DNA from: CAYFUF01 sp964346245
GTDB lineage: Bacteria; Bacillota; Clostridia; Tissierellales; Peptoniphilaceae
Direction of reading: 5' to 3'
Assembly: GCA_964346245.1 (NCBI GenBank)
Contig: CAYFUF010000028.1
Location: forward strand, 1-18,024
Length of the DNA: 18,024 nt
Under the pieces are notes generated by a model. That model had not been told where the DNA came from. It saw only the letters and a program-made list of their open reading frames with translations, and ran no database searches. Position numbers and translations under genes: made by a program. Below, one piece after another: positions 6,892 through 14,585 of the stretch; the first letter of the stretch is position 1, and every line of letters begins with the position of its first letter.

Positions 6892-7617
6892 ATAAAAAGA
6901 ATAATGAAATTGCTGGGTCTCGTCTTGGCACTTTCCTTAGTTCTCACTGCATGCAGCAACACGGATGGGGAGTCATCCGAAGAGAGCACTGTTGACAGTT
7001 CAGGGAGCGTGGAAGTGACCGATGAAGAGAGCTTAAGCGAAGAAGAAAGCACAAGTGGCGCCCAAGAGGGAAGTGCTACCGCCAAGGGTTTTAACGGCGA
7101 CTTGACCGTCACCGTAAAGCTGGAAGACGGCAAGTTGGTGGAAACACCCAAATCTCTGGTGGCGAATACGCTGCCCCAGGCAATGAGCTACAAAAAGAGG
7201 AAGGCATTGAGGATAGCCCTGAGCTATTTGCCAAAGATTTGGAAGTGGCTGGCGGAGCACTTTGGTGTTGACACTGAACAGCTGATGGACACCATCACAA
7301 CCTTCAATGCCAATTCCAAGAACAACGAGGATCCTGGCTTTAACCTCCGCATGCTGGGATGGACCATTGAACAAGGCCCCTTCTACATGCTCAAAGCAGG
7401 GCCAGCTGTCCACCACACGATGGGTGGTTTGAAAATCAATACGGATGCCCAAGTGCTCGATACTGACGGCAATCCTATCGAAGGCCTCTATGCCGCTGGT
7501 GAAGTTACTGGTGGAATCCACGGCAACAACCGCCTTGGTTCTGCTGCCATCGCTGATATCACCGTCTTTGGCCGTATCGCTGGCGAAAACGCAGCTAACT
7601 ACTCCTTGGATAAATAG
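6892..7617 (+). pseudogene. decayed FMN/FAD-binding fumarate (urocanate)-reductase-like lipoprotein
   Basis: Remnant of an exported flavoprotein of the flavocytochrome c/FrdA/UrdA type. In one frame (from ATG 6904) there is a lipoprotein signal with lipobox LTAC, an acidic Ser/Glu linker and the beginning of an FMN-binding domain (GFNGDLTVTVKLEDGK). From about 7134 to 7254 the homologous sequence is in another frame: VGGNT, SGGEYAAPGNELQKEEG, then DSPELFAKD, from the FAD domain. From about 7249 the first frame resumes with LAEHFGVDTEQL and the intact C-terminal part (HHTMGGL, GLYAAGEVTGG, GNNRLGSAA). Most of the FMN domain, the FAD Rossmann motif and the catalytic core are missing. AGGAGG (6879-6884) is placed for a start at 6892, where the codon is ATA, probably a mutated ATG. 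The 237-codon frame stays open because the two deletions compensate. Confidence 0.82.
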
Positions 7618-7691
7618 GTCAAGCAGTAGCCTAACCTGAACGTCACAGGAAAACAGCTGAACATGCAGCTGAAAAACATATACAAAAAAAG

Positions 7692-7728
7692 CAGGTAGCC
7701 AAGCGTCAGCTTAGCTACCTGTTCTTTT
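7692..7728. terminator. bidirectional terminator between convergent genes
   Basis: CAGGTAGC (7692-7699) pairs with GCTACCTG (7714-7721), extended past a mismatch by AAGC/GCTT around the loop GTCA. TTCTTTT follows on the plus strand and, on the minus strand, seven T (complement of the A-run ending at 7690). It serves the pseudogene and the convergent marR. Confidence 0.85.
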
Positions 7729-7786
7729 CGTATTCATGAGTTGGTCTACCGTCCGTTAACGTTTAGGGTGGAAAGTTTCTTTCCTC

Positions 7787-8215
7787 CTAATCCTCGTCTC
7801 TGAACTTTGCGCACATGGAGTTTAGGACGCGGACAAACACCTCGATGTCCTTTGGGTCGATATCTTCGACACAAGTGTCCTTAAAATCCTCGGCAACCTG
7901 GCTATAAACCTTATTCTTCTCTTCACCTAACTCCGTCAAACGGAGGAATTTCTGTCTCTTGTCTTCCGTGCTGACTTCCCGCTTAATCAAACCTTCATTT
8001 TCCAGGCGATTCAAAATGCCCGCTATCGTTGATTCCTTAGTCCCAACCAAATCCGCCAACTCTTTCTGATTGATCTGATCATGCAGGCTGATGTAATACA
8101 TCGCGATCCATTGGGACCGGGTAATACCATGAGCTAACAGCTTCCGGTTAAACACATCGGCAAGCTCTTTTGCGACCTTATTGGTGAGAAAAGCGATACA
8201 ATCGTCTAGTCTCAA
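7787..8215 (-). CDS. MarR-family transcriptional regulator
   Basis: A 142-aa DNA-binding protein with the MarR winged-helix core: INQKELADLVGTKESTIAGI as helix-turn-helix (about 48-67), then LNRLENEGLIKR and the wing (REVSTEDKRQKFLRLTELG). MarR dimers usually repress nearby genes and release DNA on binding a ligand or on oxidation; the only cysteines (about C6, and two near the C-terminus) do not match the OhrR sensing Cys clearly. The start is taken as TTG 8215, 8 nt after GAGGGGG (8224-8230); GTG 8224 abuts that site and longer starts lie upstream of it. The neighbour upstream on the same strand is an OsmC-family gene, a common MarR/OhrR partner, but a terminator-like hairpin separates them. 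Confidence 0.85.
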   Translation of the reverse strand: MRLDDCIAFLTNKVAKELADVFNRKLLAHGITRSQWIAMYYISLHDQINQKELADLVGTKESTIAGILNRLENEGLIKREVSTEDKRQKFLRLTELGEEKNKVYSQVAEDFKDTCVEDIDPKDIEVFVRVLNSMCAKFRDED

Positions 8216-8258
8216 AGATAACACCCCCTCTTCTATATAAAAATTCAATGGATAACAT

Positions 8259-8289
8259 ATTATAGCACTAAACAATAGTAATGATTATT
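8259..8289 (-). promoter_or_regulatory. marR promoter and candidate operator
   Basis: On the minus strand an extended -10, TGCTATAAT (-10 at 8259-8264), with no good -35. Just upstream, 8274-8289 is an imperfect 16-bp palindrome (12 of 16 positions symmetric, AT-rich), placed where a MarR dimer could block the promoter. The operator role is inferred. Confidence 0.5.
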
Positions 8290-8323
8290 AAATCTGTCTT
8301 TAATTTATCACGCCTCAAATGGC

Positions 8324-8393
8324 TCAAAAACTACCGACTCGCTAAGTCCTCGGAGCTTCGCTCCTGCGGATTCCGCTCATCGGTGGTTTTTGA
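8324..8393 (-). terminator. long composite hairpin, likely terminator of the OsmC gene
   Basis: Outer stem of 14 pairs, TCAAAAACTACCGA (8324-8337) with TCGGTGGTTTTTGA (8380-8393), one of them a wobble. It encloses an inner hairpin built from AGTCC, GGAGC, TTC, GCTCC and GGATT. A/T-rich ends on both sides would permit termination in either direction. It lies about 260 nt past the OsmC stop and just upstream of the marR promoter. The elaborate interior is more than a terminator needs and may be a small palindromic intergenic element. Confidence 0.6.
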
Positions 8394-8478
8394 TACCGTT
8401 AGGTGTGGGCTGGAAACTACTTCGGTATGAGGTCTTGGGTTGGAGGGGGCGTGGGAATTATGGAAATATGGGTTGCGG
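8394..8478. other. spacer between hairpin and repeat array
   Basis: I see no gene or motif. A frame open on the plus strand from 8390 to 8665 runs through the 52-bp repeats, has no ribosome binding site, and is judged non-coding. Confidence 0.4.
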
Positions 8479-8584
8479 AATGCTAAGGTCAAAAACAGCT
8501 CCAGCGTACTTGAGGATTCTCGATTTTGAAAATGCTAAGGTCAAAAATGGCTTCGGTGTACTTGACGAATTCTCATTTGAAAAA
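8479..8584 (+). repeat. 52-bp tandem repeat, two copies (family also at 17530-17660)
   Basis: Two consecutive units, starting at 8481 and 8533, each begin TGCTAAGGTCAAAAA, continue with a GTACTTGA segment about 27-30 nt in, then a GA-TTCTC segment, and end in an A-rich stretch before the next unit. A third, strongly diverged unit may follow at 8585 (GGCTTATGTCGAACA), and GCTAAGGT recurs at 8642. The same unit in inverted orientation is found three times near the right end of the window. The period is not a multiple of three, so this is not a coding repeat. Confidence 0.85.
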
Positions 8585-8654
8585 GGGGCTTATGTCGAAC
8601 AACTCTCTTGTTCTGACACAGCCCCAAATGAAAACTTAGTCGCTAAGGTAAAGC

Positions 8655-9095
8655 CTAGTCGATAACCACACCGGCCAACTTCATGGGCACACCATTCTGA
8701 ATGCTGTCTCCAACTGGGCAGTGGTCCTCAATAAACTTAGCAAAGCGCTCTAGCTCTTCCTTGCTGTTATCCGCCTTGAAGTGCATCGTGTAGCGGATCT
8801 CTTGGAAGCCGTTGCGCACATCAGCCTTGCCCATAAAACCGTCTGGGTCTAAGTCACCCTCCAGTTCCACAGAAAACTCCTGCAACTTGATTCCCTGAGA
8901 ATCGCAAAAAGCGTAGGCAACAATTGTCTGACAAGCAGATAGGGCGCAGAGCAAGCCCTCAACTGGATTCATCGACTTGTCCGTTCCGCCTAACTCGACC
9001 GGCTCATCGAAAAGGAAGGTAAAATTCCTAGAGGTCGTCTCCACTTGGAGACCTTCTGGCAACTTCTTTGCGGATGCGGTGAACTTTTCTAACAT
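8655..9095 (-). CDS. OsmC/Ohr-family protein
   Basis: A 146-aa protein of the OsmC superfamily, dimeric thiol-dependent reductases of organic or other hydroperoxides, acting in the cytoplasm. The two characteristic cysteines are present: C55 in ALSAC and C126 in DHCPV. Two further cysteines, C50 and C64, flank the first helix. The NPVEGLLCALSAC segment is the family's central helix. The length is usual. ATG 9095 has AAGGAGA upstream. It has its own promoter (9170-9198) and a perfect palindrome between promoter and start. It looks more like the YhfA/OsmC-like branch than Ohr proper; the substrate cannot be told from sequence. Confidence 0.85.
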   Translation of the reverse strand: MLEKFTASAKKLPEGLQVETTSRNFTFLFDEPVELGGTDKSMNPVEGLLCALSACQTIVAYAFCDSQGIKLQEFSVELEGDLDPDGFMGKADVRNGFQEIRYTMHFKADNSKEELERFAKFIEDHCPVGDSIQNGVPMKLAGVVID

Positions 9096-9145
9096 GTCTA
9101 TCTCCTTTTCCCATATGTAAGTGCTACAGTCCAACTGAATAGCCT

Positions 9146-9158
9146 GCTAATAATTAGC
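9146..9158. promoter_or_regulatory. candidate operator of the OsmC gene
   Basis: A perfect 13-bp palindrome, GCTAATAATTAGC, 11 nt downstream of the -10 element, inside the expected 5' UTR. A repressor bound here would block transcription. The neighbouring MarR is a candidate binder, since its own promoter carries a TAAT/ATTA-type palindrome; this is inference. Confidence 0.45.
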
Positions 9159-9169
9159 TTGCTAAGTAT

Positions 9170-9198
9170 ATTATAGTCTCCTGTTTCAAGTTTATCAA
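9170..9198 (-). promoter_or_regulatory. promoter of the OsmC gene
   Basis: On the minus strand -35 TTGATA (9193-9198), exactly 17 nt, and consensus -10 TATAAT (9170-9175). Confidence 0.8.
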
Positions 9199-9247
9199 GG
9201 TCTTTTATTAAATCTTGTCTTCAAGGCTCTGCTTGCTAGTTATGACC

Positions 9248-9268
9248 CCTTCCAGCATGCTGGGAAGG
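9248..9268. repeat. short inverted repeat upstream of the OsmC promoter
   Basis: CCTTCCAGC (9248-9256) pairs with GCTGGGAAGG (9259-9268) with one bulged G and a 2-nt loop. No T-run follows on either strand, so it is not a good terminator; function unknown. Confidence 0.4.
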
Positions 9269-9280
9269 AAGAGTTTTGCA

Positions 9281-9317
9281 CAAAAATAACACCAGAGACG
9301 GCTAAATCTCTGGTGTT
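9281..9317 (-). terminator. terminator after the GNAT gene
   Basis: AACACCAGAGA (9288-9298) pairs perfectly with TCTCTGGTGTT (9307-9317). On the minus strand the hairpin is followed by ATTTTTG. It lies 19 nt after the GNAT stop and would end the whole regulator-ABC-ABC-GNAT transcript. Confidence 0.9.
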
Positions 9318-9335
9318 TACTCTTCTTACAACAGC

Positions 9336-9602
9336 TTATACCACTAGCTCACGCCCTCCAGGCACCTGGTCGATTGTCCTGACAACATAAGAGCAGTAGG
9401 GCTTCATCCTGTAATTATTCGCTTTGGCATAGGCAACAGCGGCTTCCAAGAGTTTCATTGCGATACCTTGGCCGCGAAGTGAGGGATCAACGAAAGTGTG
9501 GGTCATCTCCATCACACCATCCGTAAGCCTCCAGTTAATTACGCCTAAATCTTTGCCATCTTTATTGTAATAGTAGCCATCTTTTCTTAATTCAAAGTCC
9601 AT
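9336..9602 (-). CDS. small GNAT-family N-acetyltransferase (YjdJ/acetyltransferase_CG type)
   Basis: An 88-aa single-domain GNAT. The acetyl-CoA binding motif A is RGQGIAMKLLEAAVAYAK (about 43-60), preceded by EMTHTFVDPSLRGQG and followed by RMKPYCSYV, the layout of the short YjdJ-like subfamily. The substrate is unknown for the family; members may acetylate small molecules or proteins. AGGGAGA precedes ATG 9602. It lies 56 nt after the second ABC gene of the block, with no clear promoter or terminator between, and is followed by a strong terminator, so it is probably the last gene of that operon. Confidence 0.82.
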   Translation of the reverse strand: MDFELRKDGYYYNKDGKDLGVINWRLTDGVMEMTHTFVDPSLRGQGIAMKLLEAAVAYAKANNYRMKPYCSYVVRTIDQVPGGRELVV

Positions 9603-9658
9603 ACTATTCTCCCTTCTTTTTGCTATAGGAAATAGTTACCCTAAAATGAGCACTTACC

Positions 9659-11467
9659 CTAAGCCTCCTGATAATACTGGGCCTGGGCTTCATAGAGGGA
9701 GTGGTAAAGATCGTTTTGATTAACCAGTTTGTGATGAGGGCCATCCCCTGTGATTCGCCTATCTTCCAGAACCAAGATGCGGTCGCAGAAGCGGCTAGCG
9801 CTCATGCGGTGGGAGATGAAGATAGCGGTCTTGCCGCGGATCAGGTCGGCGAAGTGGCTGTATACCTCGGCCTCAGCTAAGGGGTCAAGGGCGGCGGTGG
9901 GCTCATCGAGGATGGCAAGGGAGGAATCGTCATAGATTGCCCGAGCGATTGCCAACTTCTGCCTTTGACCGCCGGAGAATTCTGTGGCATCCTCGTTGAC
10001 CGTCTTATCTAGGTAGGTATCCAGGCCGTTAGGCAGCCTAGTGACCTTGTCTTTCATATCCACTTGGTCAAGCACCTCGTCCAGCCGCTGATTGGGAGCG
10101 GGCTTTCCTTTTTGGATAATTCCCGTCAGATTTTCCCTGATGGTAAAGGGAAAGAGCTTGAAGTCCTGGAAGACGCAGGCAAGCTCCTCCAGGTAGTCCT
10201 CGTAGGCGAAGTTTCGGATATCCTCGCCATTCCACAGGATTCTTCCCTTATCCACATCGAAGAGGCGGCAGATCAGCTTGACGATGGTTGACTTGCCGGC
10301 GTTGTTGCGGCCGACTATGGCGACCGACTCGCCCTCTTTGATGGTAAAGGAAACATCCTCCAGTATCCACTTTTCCGTCTTGGGATAGCGGAAAAAGACA
10401 TTCTCGAAGCTTAAGCTATGCAGTTTGCCCGGCTTCCTTTCCAAACTGTCGGCAGGTATGCTTTCATCCATCTCTTCCAGGTCAAGAAAGTCGAAGAGGG
10501 GAGCGATGACAGGCGCCCGCAACAAGATATCGGAAACGCTGACACTTAACTGGCGCAAGGCCTGGGTGTAGCTCTCGTTGGCTCCGATAATCATGGTGAA
10601 GTTAGCGAGGGAAAGGGGACTTCTGCCAAAGAGGCCCAGGACCCTCAGCCCAGCGTAGGCGTAAAGGAAGAAGCGGGACAGGACGGTGAAGATAAGCGCA
10701 AAAGACTTGCCCGAAGCGAGCTTGCGCCTGACCGTGGATAGCTCGACTTCCACCTCTTTATTCGCTTGGTCAACGCGGTCAATGAGCAGGTCATTGATGG
10801 GATAAAGGCGGAGCTCTTTTTGCAGAGGTTCATCAAGGAGCTTGTTGAGGAAGTAGTTGAAGCGGCGGTTGATCGGAATTAGCCTCTTTTGGAAGTCGAC
10901 CATAGCCGCTGCGATGCGCCGTTCAAAGAAGTAACCGCAGAGGGTTAAGCCGCTTATGATAACGAAAAGGATGGGGCTAAAACTAAGTAGGATAACCACC
11001 ACACCGACGATGGTCAGAAGGGAGGTGAGCATCGACTGTCCTATCGAAATGATCTCGTAGATGTATCCATAGATGAAGGGCACCTTGGCGCTTTCCTTAA
11101 GCTCTAAGGTCTCAGGGTCTTCCAAGAGGGAATACTTGACCCGCATAATTTTCTTCGATAGGTGAAGGTTAGCCTGCGAATTGAATTGGGTCATCTCATG
11201 GTTATTCCTCTGATCCACCTGGTCCTTGCTGTAGATAAGAATTAGCTTGATTATACCGAAGATGCCCACAAAGAGGACCATGTCCTGCCAGGACCAACCA
11301 GCGTTGATACCGTCGAGGACAAATTTGGCCAAAAAAACCGTAATGAGCGTATCGGCTGTAAAGAGGACTGCCTGAAGGATGTTCCAAAAGAAGAGGCTGG
11401 GCCGGATTGTCCAAGCGAGACGATAAAGTCTGCCTAGTGTTTTCAGGATATTAAGCTTGCTTTTCAT
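9659..11467 (-). CDS. ABC exporter half-transporter (second of regulator-linked pair)
   Basis: A 602-aa fusion of an N-terminal membrane domain with six predicted helices and a C-terminal ATPase. Walker A is GRNNAGKST (from G386), signature FSGGQ (497-501, Phe for the usual Leu), Walker B D521 followed by E522, H-loop in ISHRMS. No C39 peptidase domain. ATG 11467 is chosen because it lies 6 nt from GGAGG; ATG 11470 is too close. The gene overlaps the upstream half-transporter by 17 nt, so the two almost surely form a heterodimer. Unlike the first exporter in this window, both partners keep the catalytic Glu. The substrate is unknown; the type is often annotated as peptide or drug exporter. 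Confidence 0.88.
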   Translation of the reverse strand: MKSKLNILKTLGRLYRLAWTIRPSLFFWNILQAVLFTADTLITVFLAKFVLDGINAGWSWQDMVLFVGIFGIIKLILIYSKDQVDQRNNHEMTQFNSQANLHLSKKIMRVKYSLLEDPETLELKESAKVPFIYGYIYEIISIGQSMLTSLLTIVGVVVILLSFSPILFVIISGLTLCGYFFERRIAAAMVDFQKRLIPINRRFNYFLNKLLDEPLQKELRLYPINDLLIDRVDQANKEVEVELSTVRRKLASGKSFALIFTVLSRFFLYAYAGLRVLGLFGRSPLSLANFTMIIGANESYTQALRQLSVSVSDILLRAPVIAPLFDFLDLEEMDESIPADSLERKPGKLHSLSFENVFFRYPKTEKWILEDVSFTIKEGESVAIVGRNNAGKSTIVKLICRLFDVDKGRILWNGEDIRNFAYEDYLEELACVFQDFKLFPFTIRENLTGIIQKGKPAPNQRLDEVLDQVDMKDKVTRLPNGLDTYLDKTVNEDATEFSGGQRQKLAIARAIYDDSSLAILDEPTAALDPLAEAEVYSHFADLIRGKTAIFISHRMSASRFCDRILVLEDRRITGDGPHHKLVNQNDLYHSLYEAQAQYYQEA

Positions 11468-13373
11468 CATGGCCCTCCTTCCGATAATAGCTGGCTTGGG
11501 TAGTGTACAGTTTTTGGTAGAGACCGTCTTCTTGCAAGAGGTCTTCGTGGCTGCCCACCTGGCTAATCTTCCCCCCATCCAAGAGGGCAATTTTATCACA
11601 GAAGCGGGTGGATGCTAGGCGGTGGGAAATGAAGATACCTGTCTTGCCGCCCATAATCTGGGCGAAGTCTTGGTAGATTGCCTGCTCGGCTAGGGCGTCC
11701 AAAGCGGAAGTTGGCTCATCCAGGATGAGGACTTTGGCGTTTTCTCGGTACATGGCCCTCGCTATGGATAGCTTCTGGTTCTCGCCACCAGAAAGGACTA
11801 GGCCGTCATCTTCCAGGACCCTCAGCATGGTGGAATCTATCCCCTTCTCAAAGCTTTCAATCTTGTCGTAGAGGCCGACCTGCTTGAGGACTTCTACAAC
11901 CCTTTCTTCATCGATGTGCTCACTTGCGGCCGCCACATTCTCTTTGACGGTTAGGGCAAGGGGCTCAAAGTCTTGGAGGACAACGGCAACATAATCCTGT
12001 AAAGCCTCTTTGGAGAAGGATTGCAGGTCGTATCCACCGATTGTTATCTTTCCTCTTTCGGGAGTATAGAGGCCGCAGAGGAGGTTGCTAAGCGTGGTCT
12101 TGCCTGCTCCGTTGACCCCGACTAGAGCCAAGGTCTCCCCCTCCTTGATAGTCAGATTAACGCCCTCCAAAACCCAGTCTTCGCTTCCTGGATAGCGAAA
12201 CCACACGTCCTCGAAGACAATGTCCGCCGGTTCTTGGAAGCTAGCGGGAAAGTCCTGCCCACCCTCCACATAGAGATCAGCATCCAGAAAATCATATAAA
12301 TAATCTAGGCTGATGGATTGCTCGTAAACAAAGGCAATCATCTGGGATACCTGGAACATCTCGCTGGTAAAGAGGGTTAAAACGCTTAGAATCATGACCA
12401 GAAAAGCCAAGCTGAATTCTTGACCAATGTAGCCGCGGAAGAGGAAGTAGAGAATGACCACTTGCAGGAGGCTGAGGGCAAAGCCCTTGAGCAGTGAGGA
12501 GGGACGCTTCTTTGACCGAAGCTCCTTTTGTAAAAGGAAATCTTTATGGATAATCTCCTGCGCTCGCTCTAACAGAGGCTTATCCATCTTATAGACGCGA
12601 ACATCCTTGCCGTACTGGAAATCCTGAGCCCTCTCTAAGAGGTTGTCGTACTTGCGATCGTTGGCGGAAAAGTCAGCCATCTTTGCCCTGTGGGCAAGCC
12701 CATACCTATAATCTGCATAGGTAACGAGCAGGATGACAAGGAAGGTCACTAGCAGAATAAGGATATGTATCCTAGCCAAAAGGAAGCTGAGGAGGAAAAC
12801 CGCTACCACAGATTTACTGGAAGTGAAGACCTTATTGTAGATTCCTTCCATGCCCTGTCCTGTCTGCATAAGGGGATCAAAGTAGTTGCCCAGCTGGTTG
12901 CGGAAGCGGGCGTTGTCCATAAGCCCAATCTCCATCCGGGTGGTCTTTTGACAAATGGTAGAAACCTCGCCCATGCGGATGGCCGTAAACTTAGCGCCCG
13001 ACCTTTCCTCCACTTGAATGGCAAGGATATTTAAAAGCAGGTAGATGAGCGAGTAGATTGCAATGGGGACCAGTAGTTCCTGGGCTCCCTGTAGGCTATC
13101 TACCCCCTGACCCAAAAGCTTTTCCATGATCGGGATGATGAATTGGAGAATAAAGGCGGAGAGGAGGGCAAGCAGGCCTGCGCTTAGCCCATAAACGATA
13201 TGATAAAAAGTCAACTTTTTATCTTTCCTTACGGGCTGGTATAACCTCTTCAGAACTTCCCACCTCGACCTCTTGCCGGGATGGAGGTAGTCCTTGATGA
13301 CCTCCTCATCCTGCAGGTCGAAGACAAGAGTTCTTCTAAAATTGTTCTGTTCACTTGTCTTACTCTTTTCCAT
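11451..13373 (-). CDS. ABC exporter half-transporter (first of regulator-linked pair)
   Basis: A 640-aa half-transporter with an unusual charged cytoplasmic N-terminus of about 55 residues before the first membrane helix. The ATPase has Walker A GVNGAGKTT (from G419), signature LSGGE (527-531, Glu for the last Gln), Walker B D552-E553, and H-loop H584. The two halves share layout and motifs (WVLEGV/WILEDV, RFCDKI/RFCDRI), consistent with an ancient duplication. ATG 13373 overlaps the end of the regulator gene by 14 nt, with AAAGGAAG upstream. Together with the downstream half it forms a heterodimeric exporter whose expression is presumably set by the adjacent regulator. Confidence 0.88.
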   Translation of the reverse strand: MEKSKTSEQNNFRRTLVFDLQDEEVIKDYLHPGKRSRWEVLKRLYQPVRKDKKLTFYHIVYGLSAGLLALLSAFILQFIIPIMEKLLGQGVDSLQGAQELLVPIAIYSLIYLLLNILAIQVEERSGAKFTAIRMGEVSTICQKTTRMEIGLMDNARFRNQLGNYFDPLMQTGQGMEGIYNKVFTSSKSVVAVFLLSFLLARIHILILLVTFLVILLVTYADYRYGLAHRAKMADFSANDRKYDNLLERAQDFQYGKDVRVYKMDKPLLERAQEIIHKDFLLQKELRSKKRPSSLLKGFALSLLQVVILYFLFRGYIGQEFSLAFLVMILSVLTLFTSEMFQVSQMIAFVYEQSISLDYLYDFLDADLYVEGGQDFPASFQEPADIVFEDVWFRYPGSEDWVLEGVNLTIKEGETLALVGVNGAGKTTLSNLLCGLYTPERGKITIGGYDLQSFSKEALQDYVAVVLQDFEPLALTVKENVAAASEHIDEERVVEVLKQVGLYDKIESFEKGIDSTMLRVLEDDGLVLSGGENQKLSIARAMYRENAKVLILDEPTSALDALAEQAIYQDFAQIMGGKTGIFISHRLASTRFCDKIALLDGGKISQVGSHEDLLQEDGLYQKLYTTQASYYRKEGHDEKQA

Positions 13374-14541
13374 TGGGCTTCCTTTCTATGGACTGAAAAT
13401 AGTGGGCCAACTCGTCAAAGGTCTCATAGTTGATTTTGTAGTATGCGCGTTGCTCATCGACCATGACATGGATAAAACCAGCGTTGAAGAGGATTCGCAA
13501 GTGGTGGGATAGGCTGGGCGATGATATATTCAAGCGCTCAGCCAGCTCCTTGACGTAATGGGGCCTCTCCTGCAATATCTGTAAGATATCGAAACGCAGG
13601 GAGTCCCCTAATGCCTTGGTCTTTTCCACAAAGCGCTCCTTGTTAAGCGCTTTGCGGTTTGTCGAATAGTCGTCTAAGGCGAAAAACAAGAGACCGAAGA
13701 AAACACTGAGGTTGGCGCCCTTTTGGGAGTAAGCGCCCAAGGACCCCGTCGCATAGCTGCAAGGTCCAATCCACACGTCGATTGGTATCCTCCCATCCTT
13801 AATGCGGTCCTGTATGAAGCTGGGGCTTGCCTCTAAGAACTCATCCAAAGAGAAGAGGTCAGCCATTCGGTCGTCGTAAGTGCCCTCTTCGAAGTCTGCC
13901 CAACTTGTTTCCAGGCGGTCTTTGACCAGTGGCAGGTGCTTTCGAATGATTTTCTCACAAGCCGTCATCTTGTCCAGAAAGCGCTCATAAGTGCCCTGAC
14001 TGTCTGCAAAAATGGACAGGTAAGTCAGCTTGACCTCGTCGCTAATCTGCATGAGGCTCAAGAGTTGGAAGATGTCCTCCCAGTGGATATCTATTACATC
14101 CTTCCAACTGGAGTTGCCATAAGTGCCACTATCGAAGGAGCCCATCTCCAGCCCCTCCGCTACCGTACCCAGCACCGATAGCTGCATCCGCATGAATTCC
14201 TCATAGCTCAAATCTGCTGTAGTGGTGTTTGGACTAGACAGCGCATAGGCCGATAGAAAGCTGTGGTCAAAGACACTGGATCCCAAAGGCTCTGCCAACT
14301 TCTTCCAAAAGTGGTCCCCCATCAGCGGCACCGCCTCCTCGAAGACCCTTGCCAAATACTCCCTCACATCGGCAAACTCCTCATCAATCTCTTCCGGAGA
14401 CTTGGTAAACCGGTCCACATTCTTCACCAGATGAAATTCCCCTGCATCGAAGTTTCCCTCATACTTGGCCGCCATATACATGAGCTGAATGCTCTCATAG
14501 AATAAGTTGATTTCCCGCTTCACCCGAAAACGATAGTCCAT
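13360..14541 (-). CDS. ArsR-type winged-helix regulator with large N-terminal sensor domain
   Basis: A 393-aa protein whose last 84 residues (310-393) are an ArsR-like winged helix: ALGDSLRFDILQILQ, the recognition helix region ISSPSLSHHLRIL, and the wing DEQRAYYKIN. Ordinary ArsR proteins are about 100 aa; the first ~300 residues here are soluble, acidic and mostly helical, and I do not recognise them. A few Cys occur (WIGPCSY, TACEK) but no ArsR metal-binding motif. The gene is first in the operon, overlaps the ABC gene, and has a perfect inverted repeat in front of it, so autoregulation and control of the exporter are likely. Start ATG 14541 follows AAAGGGG; upstream in-frame ATGs at 14562 and 14556 precede this site. 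Confidence 0.82.
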   Translation of the reverse strand: MDYRFRVKREINLFYESIQLMYMAAKYEGNFDAGEFHLVKNVDRFTKSPEEIDEEFADVREYLARVFEEAVPLMGDHFWKKLAEPLGSSVFDHSFLSAYALSSPNTTTADLSYEEFMRMQLSVLGTVAEGLEMGSFDSGTYGNSSWKDVIDIHWEDIFQLLSLMQISDEVKLTYLSIFADSQGTYERFLDKMTACEKIIRKHLPLVKDRLETSWADFEEGTYDDRMADLFSLDEFLEASPSFIQDRIKDGRIPIDVWIGPCSYATGSLGAYSQKGANLSVFFGLLFFALDDYSTNRKALNKERFVEKTKALGDSLRFDILQILQERPHYVKELAERLNISSPSLSHHLRILFNAGFIHVMVDEQRAYYKINYETFDELAHYFQSIERKPNGKE

Positions 14542-14562
14542 CTTCGCCCCTTTCATAAACAT

Positions 14563-14584
14563 ATATTTAATCCTTATTAAATAT
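14563..14584. promoter_or_regulatory. candidate operator of the ArsR-ABC operon
   Basis: A perfect 9-4-9 inverted repeat, ATATTTAAT-CCTT-ATTAAATAT, directly downstream of the -10 and over the expected transcription start. The size and place fit a winged-helix dimer repressor site. Confidence 0.65.
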
Positions 14585-14585
14585 T

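Noticed and set aside
8479..8650. CRISPR array
   Set aside because: Units follow each other with graded similarity across the whole unit; there are no uniform repeats with unique spacers and no cas genes.
8390..8665. 91-codon plus-strand frame between marR and the OsmC gene
   Set aside because: Runs through the 52-bp repeats, which are not a multiple of three, has no ribosome binding site, and ends on the OsmC stop.
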